Positions 56,113 to 64,000 of a stretch of DNA of 64,000 nt are shown here, piece after piece. The position numbers were made by a program, and so were the translations under genes. The stretch lies in assembly GCA_025618425.1 (NCBI GenBank), contig CM046844.1, forward strand, positions 17,540,911 to 17,604,910. Direction: 5' to 3'. The stretch is from Heliocidaris tuberculata (taxonomy: Eukaryota; Echinodermata; Echinoidea; Camarodonta; Echinometridae). Below the pieces are notes generated by a model. It made no database searches, was not told the origin of the DNA, and saw nothing but the letters and a program-made list of their open reading frames with translations. The first letter of the stretch is position 1. Each line of letters starts with the position of its first letter.

Positions 56113-57069
56113 TCATGGATTGTATTTCCAAACAGCATTGTATTACCGAACGCGTACAGTATAAGCGCCTAAAATTGTTTTCATATGCATAGGATTACGC
56201 GTATGTTCTCCACACTATTGAAACAAGGAAAACGGTAGAAGATCATAAAATGAGGCAAAAAACATAAGTAATATCTTATAACCTGCTCTCTCGTCACCCC
56301 CAGTCTTCATCCCGTTGGCCCCAAATCTGGGTAGGTTGTGTCTTTTTTCCCATAGGTGGCACACGTTCGGTAATACAATACCTTTTTCAAGGGACTGAAA
56401 TGCCGCGTCGTTGGGAAGGGGTTCGCTCGGAAGGGAATATCTTATCAAATCTACGTTGTCTTTTTCAAATTCCATTAACTTCTTTTTCTGTACATGTATG
56501 TAGTCAAGTATTGTAACTCCGAACAGATTGTATTACGAACGTGTAAAGTTAAGCGCCTAAAATGGGTTTTCATACGCGTGGGATTACGCGTATGAAAACC
56601 ACACTATTGATACCAAGGTTGTGTCTTTTTCCCATAGGTTTCACACGTTCGGAATTACGGTACCTTTTTCAAGGGACCAAAACGCCGCGTCGTTGGGAAG
56701 GGGTTCACTCGGATGGGAATATCGTATTAAATCTACGTTGTCTTTTTAAAATTCCATCAACTTCTTTTTTTGTAGGACTTTGAGCATTCAATATGTATAG
56801 TTTGACAGATATTCGTTTCATATTTTATTTGCTATCGTTGATTTTCTGAAAAGTGTTCGGACACTGGATCAACCACCATAGGACTTTGAGCATTCATTAT
56901 GTAAGTTTGACGAATATTCATGTAATATTTTATTTGCTATGGTTGATTTTGTGAAAAGTGTTCGGAAATAGGGTCTACTACCATAGTATGGAAGTGGACC
57001 CTATTACTGAACACTTTTCAGAAAATCAACCATAGCAAATGCAATGCTGTTTGGTAATACAATCCATGA
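56113..57069. mobile_element. 957-bp TIR element with internal duplications
   Basis: TCATGGATTGTATTTCCAAA and its near-complement form the ends. Inside, 56143-56480 and 56516-56775 are direct copies (GCGCCTAAAAT, CACGTTCGG, CCGCGTCGTTGGGAAGGGGT), then TTTGAGCATTCA units at 56780 and 56884, and an inverted GTGTTCGGAAATAGGGTC arm pair near 56958/57000. TTTTCATACGCG...CGCGTATGAAAA makes a local hairpin. No transposase. Confidence 0.8.
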
Positions 57070-57071
57070 CT

Positions 57072-57555
57072 ATAGTACTAGTGAAAAGTTCCATTTGTAA
57101 AAAAAAATATGGGATGGCATTCAGAAAAGGATATGGCTGAGGCCTGAGTCGGCACTCGAGTCAGGATTCGGACTTGGCGGAAATGTGGGATGAGTTGTCA
57201 GAGAAAGCTAAATCGATTGCAAATAAGTGTGTCAATATTTTCATCAAGTAGATATCTTTCAGAACACCCACATTTAAGATTATTTGATGGGAATGTGTCA
57301 AATACGATATTTTAGGCCAATGTTGAAAATTTGAAGAGGTTTATATTCTAAATAATTCAAACATTTAAAATGTATGGCTATTTTATTGGTTCAGTGTGAA
57401 GCTTGCACTTCAACTCATGAAACCTTATCACCGCACAGTGCTGAGTTGGCCCTCGTGCCTACACATATAGTTATCCTGATCCCGGCTCAGAAAACTACAT
57501 GTATGTTATTCAATTCAATTCAATTCAATTTATTTATTCAAGTCCATTTAAAAAG
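57072..57555. other. Non-coding DNA
   Basis: Short (AATTC)n at 57508-57530; nothing else recognised. Confidence 0.45.
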
Positions 57556-57559
57556 TACA

Positions 57560-57851
57560 TTTTAAAGAAAAACAAAAGAAGTTGTGTGGTGATAGTGAGG
57601 GCATGGATGAGTATTGATAGACTTTTCGAAGAAGTCGCCAGCTGTAGCCTGGCTGAGACTGTGACATCATCTTTTATTGCTGGAATGGATGCTAGGGACA
57701 AGAGGAGAGGAATTTGATTTTCAGTATCCTGAAAAAGGCTGGTAAGCTGACAGAGCATGAGGCCTCAAGGCACATTGCAATCTGCAAGGATGTGACGCCC
57801 CTGGAGAGAGAGAGCGCCATCATGAAAATGTAAAGAAATGGAAAGCTCAAC
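57560..57851 (+). mobile_element. CR1-type LINE, possible ORF1 remnant
   Basis: Two short frames upstream of the endonuclease encode a charged stretch with ILKKAGKLTEHEA and KDVTPLERE, in the style of the end of a LINE first ORF. They are separated by a frameshift near 57716. Assignment rests on position and style only. Confidence 0.4.
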
Positions 57852-58568
57852 ATGCTCAGTCTGGGCAAAATGCTGCTAGGTCGGGTAATCAACAACCACC
57901 TTTACAGCAGCGTGGTTCCCCCAGTATTCAGTTTGACCCACCTACATGTACTTATCAGTCTGATGGTACTCCTTCAGATGGCCGGAGTCAAGCACCAAAA
58001 CAGTAGCAAAGCCTACTTGCTACGATTCTTATATGTGTTCAGGAGTGCGAATATGTACACCCTTGTAAATGTGTTAATTCTTGTAAATGCGTTAATCCAT
58101 GCACCCGGTAAATGTTTTTATAATGTTCAGAGAGTTCCTGAGTTTGATACATTGTTGAATATAGCTTCACATACGGGTATTCAGGCAGAAACGAGAGGTG
58201 AATCACTGAAATCTTTGAAGTGCATGTACACTAATGCTGACTCTTTACGTAACAAAATGGCAGAATTGAAATCATTAGTTTTCCAGGAGAAAAGTCATGT
58301 TATTGCTGTTACTGAAGTTAAGCCTAAAAACTTTAAAGAAATTCAATTAGAAGATTTTGCTTTAAATGGGTATGTCATACATGTACATTCAACAAAATGC
58401 TCCTAATGCCTCTGACAGAGGGATTATCATTTTTGTGCATGTGTTACTAAGTACCAACTTGCTCCCTGTTCAATTTGATGAGTTTGTTTGGATTGAGTTG
58501 AAATTGAGAGGAAATGACAATCTTTTGATAGGTTGTTTTTATAGTTCAGTGGAAACACAACCCACAAT
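57852..58568 (+). mobile_element. CR1-type LINE, 5' part of APE endonuclease
   Basis: Contains the N-terminal endonuclease motif of CR1/Jockey LINEs: CMYTNADSLRNKMAEL, then VIAVTEVKPKN (the catalytic Glu region) and, after a frameshift near 58370, WIELKLRG and IGCFYSS. The element nicks DNA with this domain and primes reverse transcription there. It breaks off at 58568, where a TIR element is inserted; the endonuclease resumes at 60491. Frameshifts and stops show the copy is dead. Confidence 0.75.
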
Positions 58569-60486
58569 GGTCATGTGTCATGCGTTGGTCCCCTTTTGCG
58601 TTACAAGGTGATTTTAGCTTCTGTGACACATTTTTAACTTTAAAAGCCTACATGTATATCTCCTTATAAAGTATACTGTGATAAAAAACGTATACATTTC
58701 CTAACAGGAAATTACACAAGGAATCTGAATATGTATTCAAATTCAAAGGTGTAAGGTAAAAGAGTTGCATGGACTTGAATATTTTGATATTTTTTGTTAT
58801 CTTATTGTTTTCATCATAACTTTTTCTTAGGCCCTCCTATGGCAATAAAAATGTTATATTCTAAAAGAATCAAGCATTTCTTATGTGACAATCCTTCTTT
58901 ATGATTCATTTACGTAAATTATACATTTACGTTAATTATACAATGCAATTACTTTATTTGATAAAATTAATATTTGTTTATTATGTTGTAATCACTTTGT
59001 AAAATATGTTTGAAGAAAAAAAAAGGATCATAAAGATAAATAAATCAAATGAAATAAAAAAATCAAATTGATTCAGATCCTTACAACTGTATAATTATCT
59101 AGGGTTTATGATTGTGTAATTTAAAAAAAAATCACCAAAACTTATGAAAAAATTCAAAAATTTTCAAGTGTCTTTGCACAAAGTTTTACATTTTTTGTTA
59201 TTGCATGCACTACAGTCAAACATACTTTTCAATAATGAGACAGTAAAGAAGAGTAAGATACTGTAGCTTTAATTTGGTACCAGATTTGTACCCTTATGAC
59301 AAGTTTTGACAAAAGTAATATTTTCCCAAAGTTGCTAAAAAATCAAAATTATCCACTGACATTGGACTAGGCGTTGGAAAAACATTTTGACACTTTTGAT
59401 GGCTAATAACTCAAAAGCTATAACTCTTCTCAAACTGAGATTTTCACATTGTAAAGCTGCAGGATACCAACTTACTTGGAGTAATTTTTATGAAATTTCC
59501 TTCATCAATATTTTCACCATAATGTTCTGATTATCAAATTAGATTTTCACTTTTTGAAAACTCGTGACCACAAATCTGTGTGTAGCAATAATTAATTCAG
59601 AACACACCAATACTGTTGCATCCACTATCATTAATGATTCATGACTCTGGGTTAAAAGAGATGCTCTGGAATTTCAGCTGCAATACACAATATTTTGGCC
59701 TTAATTTTTTCTAAAAGTTAAAAACTAATTAAAAATTCAGAACATTATTTTAAGAATAGTGTTTAAACAAATGTCATGAAACTTACTCCAATTAAATTTG
59801 GCAACCTCCAACTTTACAATGTGAAAACCTCATTCTAATATGAGATAACTTTTAAGTTATTAATGATCAAAAGTGTCAGATATTTTTTTTAAAACCTAGT
59901 GCTTGCAGTGCCACTTTTCAACTAAAATTCCTGGTATTTCAGTTTCACACACTACTTTTGCTCAGCCAACCTTACTTATCAATCACAAGACAATAAATTT
60001 GAGGATGTAAGCTTTTATTTGACACCAAATTTGTAGTCATTTGCCAAATTTTGACAAAGATGTAAGCATTTTTCCAAAAATTGCATTAAAATGTGAAGTT
60101 TCCTGTTGACTTTTTACAGTAGGCACCGCTTCCTGCACCACCCCTGGTCTTCTAACTTTAGAATGTTATAACTCCATTTGACCAATTCTATATATATCCT
60201 ACATGTACGTTAATGAAACTTTGCAGGCAAAAAACATGTTAATAGACCTTCAAAATGTTACCAAATTTGTTGGAAAAACTTTTATGATTTTGAAAAAAAA
60301 TCCATCATTACTTCAGCATGAAAGCAAAATGTGCACGGGCGTAGACACGCATAATTATCCTTTGTTAGTGGGGAGATGATCTGTTCATCATCCCCCCACT
60401 AACAATAGAAAGTGTGTGCTTATCTACGTCACTGAAAAAGTGTAACAGCTCCACCCTTTTGGGGGACCAGTTCATGACACATGATC
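58569..60486. mobile_element. 1.9-kb non-coding TIR element nested in the CR1 LINE
   Basis: Its ends are imperfect inverted repeats of about 30 bp: GGTCATGTGTCATG at the left and the complement of GATCATGTGTCATG at the right. CAAT stands on both flanks (58565-58568 and 60487-60490), a probable 4-bp target duplication. The interior has no long frame. 59370-59500 and 59760-59910 are inverted copies of each other, while 59250-59360 and 60003-60110 are direct copies, so it is partly foldback. The superfamily is not determined. Confidence 0.7.
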
Positions 60487-60490
60487 CAAT

Positions 60491-61132
60491 ATAAATTTAT
60501 CATGATTGATTGCAAGCATTTCAAAGATGAAGCACAGCCATGTCTTGTTACTTGGGTATGGTGACTTTAATTATCCCGACATATGTTGGACTTCTTGGAC
60601 AACTTCCAAAAGTGAATATAGCGAGGAGTTCAAATTTATTGAATGTATATGTGATGCTTTTCTAGTTCAACATGTCTTTGAACCTACAAGGTTTAGATTT
60701 GGTTGTAAACCTAATATACTTGATTTAATATTTACTAACAATGAAGACCTTATTTCAAATGTTCAGTACTGTAGCGCAATAGGGCTGAGTGACCATGCTG
60801 TTTTGATATTTCATCTGAACTGTTACTGTGACCCCTCTAATAGCGGAAAAAAGTATATTTATATGATAAGGCTAATTTTACTGAAATGAGAGAAACCTTG
60901 TATTCGTTAGATACGCCTAATATGTTTGCACCAGTAGAAGATGACGTTGAACGTCAGTGGAGCATCTTCAAATATGAAGTCAAGTCTGCTCAGGAGAAGT
61001 TTATTCCATCCAAAATACATGTCATTTGTAGAGGGCAGGCATGGGAAATAAAGGTAATTTCCCTGTTGATAATGACACACTAAAGCTTATTAAGAAAAAA
61101 CACTGGAGTTAGGAACATTATCTTAGGGATAG
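60491..61132 (+). mobile_element. CR1-type LINE, 3' part of APE endonuclease
   Basis: Resumes the endonuclease with KHSHVLLLGYGDFNYPDICW (the GDFN box), then FEPTRFRFGCKPNILDLIFT and the terminal GLSDHAVL (SDH box). A frameshift follows near 60885. The LINE is broken again at 61132 by a candidate solo LTR. Confidence 0.8.
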
Positions 61133-61933
61133 TGTTATGTGATAATAAGACCAATTTTACATTTATCAATAATAGAATTGTTATAGCTGTAGAATAGAAA
61201 AAGTTAGCATTTGTATTTTTGTAATTGGATGATAACTTCTTGATAGCATATATCCATTTAAATGTATTGAATCAAAATTTGTTTTAACAAATGTGGGAGA
61301 GCCATATTTTCTAACAAAAGGGGATGTTACAATGTATGTGATAATAAGACCAATTTTACATTTATCAGTAATTTATCAATACCTAGACAGGAAGTGAACA
61401 GGAAGTTTAAATGTTTACAAACTTCACACTTTCTTCAGAAAGTATTACTCATACAACTTCCAACTAAAGCTATGATGCAATGGTCACTTTATGGCCTTCT
61501 TATTCTCAACATCACTCCTTCCAGATAACAGCCCCACTCCCAAATGCTGGGTAAAAGTTATGACGTACTTATGGTCATTTGGTCAAGGACTCAAGGTTGA
61601 CCAACTCCCAATAGGGGGTTTACCCATTATAAAAGGGGTTCACTTCAGGACTCCAGTCAGAATAGAATAGAATAGAATAGAAGTCAGATAGAATTCAGAC
61701 TTGACTTCAAGATTTACTTCAGAATAGATTCCAGACATCATGAGAGTATAGTCACCATCAGACTTGCTCTAGGCTTCATCGTTCATCTGTATCTTCATGT
61801 TATACTTCATCTGAATAAATGCTATATATGCTACATAGCTTTCAACTGTAATTGACTGTGTGCCAAGCATTCATAATGTACTCTCTCTGTACTCAAGAAA
61901 GTAAACTGTAATTCAACCGATCCCTACACAACA
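61133..61933 (+). mobile_element. Candidate solo LTR (801 bp) inside the CR1 LINE
   Basis: Starts TGTTATGTG and ends CCTACACAACA, so it has TG...CA ends with short TGTT/AACA inverted termini. ATAG flanks both sides (61129-61132 and 61934-61937) as a 4-bp target duplication. Inside are TATAAAAGG near 61630, a (GAATA)n stretch near 61660 and AATAAA near 61815, in promoter-then-poly(A) order for a forward LTR. If the insert and one ATAG are ignored, the LINE reading frame continues across the junction. No internal gag or pol region is present. Confidence 0.72.
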
Positions 61934-61937
61934 ATAG

Positions 61938-63472
61938 GACAGAAAGCAAGAAAAAAGATTATAACAGACTCTGTAATTGGGTCAAAGCTGCCACTAGGCG
62001 ACTCCAGAAAAACTATGAAAGAAATATTGCAAAAGCTGTGAAAATAAATCCGAAGAAATTTTGGAAGTATGCCAGGTCAAAGACTAAAATCAAGTCTGGA
62101 GTGGCACCTCTTGTGATTTCACATTCATCTTCTTCTGAACTTACTGAGACTGATAAAGAAAAAGCTGATATCCTACTTAATTATTTTTCTACTGTTTACA
62201 CAAATGATCCTGTTGGTGATATTCCCAGTCCCCCTCGGCACAATATTTTTGAAGATTTTTGTGATATTGAAATTAATGAAGACAAAGTCCTGTCTCTGCT
62301 TTCCAAACTTGATGTTTCCAAGTCCCCGGGGCCAGATGAGTTTCACCCTCGGGTGCTGCGTGAGATCGCTGCAGCCATAGCTGGTCCTTTGAGTGTCATT
62401 TTCCAAACTTCTTTGTGGAGAGGAGTGGTTCCATCAGACTGGAAATCAGCAAATATCAGTGCTGTGTTTAAGAAAGGTGATAGATGGCTGACATCGAACT
62501 ATAGGCCCATAAGTCTTACATGTATAGTGTGTAAGCTTATGGAATCAATGATTCGTGATGAGATTCTTGATCATATGATTATGAACAAATTTTTTATTGT
62601 CAACCAGTATGGTTTCTTGCCTGGTCATTCAACAGTGCTCCAACTGATTAAAGTAGTTGATGAATGGTCTAGCACTCTGGAGGAAAATGGGTCAATTGAT
62701 GTACTTGTAATCTACTTAGATTCTATGAAGGCCTTCAGTAAGGTGCCCCACCGTTGATTGCTTGCCAAGATTAGAAGCTCTGGCAAAAGTGAGTTGGTGG
62801 TTAGTTGGACTGAAGCAGTTCTAGTTGGGAGAAGACCGCATGTATCTGTGAATGGAGAGTTTTCCAGTTAGGGTCATGTTGCAAGTGGAATTCCACAAGG
62901 CAGTGTTCTTGGGCCTGTGTTGTTTGTGTTTTATACAAATCCATGATCTACCTGACACAATTTCTTAGAGTAGTGTATATCTATTTGCTGATGACACGAA
63001 GCTTTTCAAGTATATTAGAGATGAAAATGATTGTATTGCCCTTCAGAGGGATCTTGATAAGCTCCAATCATGGTGGTCTGACAAATGGCTACTAAGATTC
63101 AACCCTAAGAAATGTAGTGTTCTCACTATTGGTAACCCCCAGTCTGCTCTGGCAAGACCATTTGTGTATAATATGAACTGTGATAATTCACAATGTGTCC
63201 TTTGAGAGAGATTTGGGAGTGGTGATTGATGATACTTGTAAGCTGAATTTTGAAGAACATTTACATACAAAGATCAATAAGGCTAACAGTCTAATGAATT
63301 TAATCAGACGAACCTTTGTTTATTTAAACAAGGATAATTTCTCACTTTCGTACAAATCGCTTGTCACCCCCAAATTGAGTATGCTCATGCTGTGTGGAGC
63401 CCCCACCTTAAGAAACATACATGCTTTGGAAAATGTCCAAAGAAGAGGGACTAGATTAGTCCCAGAGTTAAA
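61938..63472 (+). mobile_element. CR1-type LINE, reverse transcriptase
   Basis: Open from about 61940 to 62757 and then in broken frames. RT landmarks in order: NPKKFWKYARSKTKIK, SPGPDEFHPRVLRE, WKSANISAVFKKGD, NYRPISLTCIVCKLMESMI, QYGFLPGHST, a degraded AFSKVPHR, GIPQGSVLGPVLF (in frame near 62890), the catalytic FADDTKLFKY near 62980, LGVVIDDTCKLNF and LENVQRRGTRLV. The motif order is that of CR1/Jockey elements. Stops and shifts near 62757, 62870 and 62940-62970 make it inactive. It stops before the usual C-terminal end, in a TA microsatellite. Confidence 0.88.

Positions 63473-63473
<1 letters not shown>

Positions 63474-63525
<52 letters not shown>
63474..63525. repeat. (AT)n microsatellite
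   Basis: About 25 TA units at the point where the CR1 fragment ends. Confidence 0.97.
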
Positions 63526-63528
<3 letters not shown>

Positions 63529-63608
63529 AATATATTTTTAAAGTTACACTTACATAATAATGGATAGATTTAAATGTTTTAGATATTAATGGACTATTGG
63601 CATGATCA

Positions 63609-63972
63609 TTAAAGGGTACCAATCACCAAAAATAATGTTGCTCTGTATGTTAGAGGTTGCATGTTGTTATACTATCAAAATATGGGCTTCAAATATTAAT
63701 TCCATAAAGAGATATTGCAATTTTAATTACACTCTCTGTAAGCGTAAAAGTGACTGGTGAGTAGACTACTCGACGCACCCGTACACGCTCGTCCAGGTAA
63801 AGGCTAGCGTGGAACCAAACTCTGAGTTCGGTTCCGCGCGAGCATTTTCATGTTGTCCTTTATTTCCTTCATTAACTGTTGACCTTTATAATACCAGACA
63901 AAGTTCTTTGAGGTTGATTTTATACTTCCTAGCTCTACACAAATTATTTTTTCAGGTGATTGGTACACTTTA
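63609..63972. mobile_element. 364-bp TTAA-flanked MITE (J)
   Basis: TTAAAGGGTACCAATCACC faces GGTGATTGGTACACTTTAA, TTAA on both ends (63609-63612, 63969-63972). Interior contains no frame of note. Confidence 0.88.
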
Positions 63973-64000
63973 ATGCAGTGCTTGGAATTTCTGAAATTTT

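Overview
This is intron- and repeat-rich animal DNA, not bacterial. It has spliced genes with GT/AG signals, long non-coding stretches, many short TIR-bounded transposons (MITEs), LINE reverse-transcriptase fossils, microsatellites and TTAGGG-type telomere-like repeats. The conserved proteins are metazoan. The dense TACATGTA motifs and the repeat style (TATGCCTCCGCC elements rich in AGGTCA, ~150-bp GGGCCC palindromes, TTAAAGGG foldback elements) suggest a marine deuterostome, most likely an echinoderm such as a sea urchin. That placement is an inference.

Genes. (1) On the + strand, 19160-21168 holds the last two coding exons of a 7SK snRNA methylphosphate capping enzyme (MEPCE) homologue. The conserved C-terminal end of its methyltransferase domain is followed by a long charged tail. 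The catalytic exons were not seen in the 19 kb upstream. (2) On the - strand there are two tandem genes for beta-1,3-galactosyltransferase 6 (B3GALT6, galactosyltransferase II of the glycosaminoglycan linker), at 38787-39773 and 53728-54738. Each has one coding exon behind a good splice acceptor, with candidate non-coding 5' exons upstream. The two enzymes should act in the Golgi in proteoglycan synthesis; MEPCE acts in the nucleus on 7SK RNA.

Layout. 1-19 kb: non-coding DNA with MITEs, two TATGCCTCCGCC elements and CT-rich repeats. 19-22 kb: MEPCE end and 3' UTR. 22-38 kb: SINE, hAT-like element, tandem repeats, and a cluster of nested TTAA-flanked MITEs. 38.8-42.3 kb: first B3GALT6 gene. 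42.8-48.2 kb: a 5-kb pyrimidine-only minisatellite of ~103-bp units, twice carrying the same MITE. 48.9-53.5 kb: foldback MITE and a broken RTE-type LINE. 53.7-55.6 kb: second B3GALT6 gene. 56.1-57.1 kb: a 957-bp TIR element. 57.6-63.5 kb: a CR1-type LINE broken by a 1.9-kb TIR element and by an 801-bp candidate solo LTR. 63.6-64.0 kb: another TTAA MITE.

The strongest new signals are the nested-insertion record (several insertions with visible target duplications or empty sites), a group of MITE families sharing TTAA ends, another group sharing GGGCCC palindromic ends around different cores, nuclear-receptor DR1 motifs inside a repeat, and the long charged tail on MEPCE. All comparisons were made by eye.
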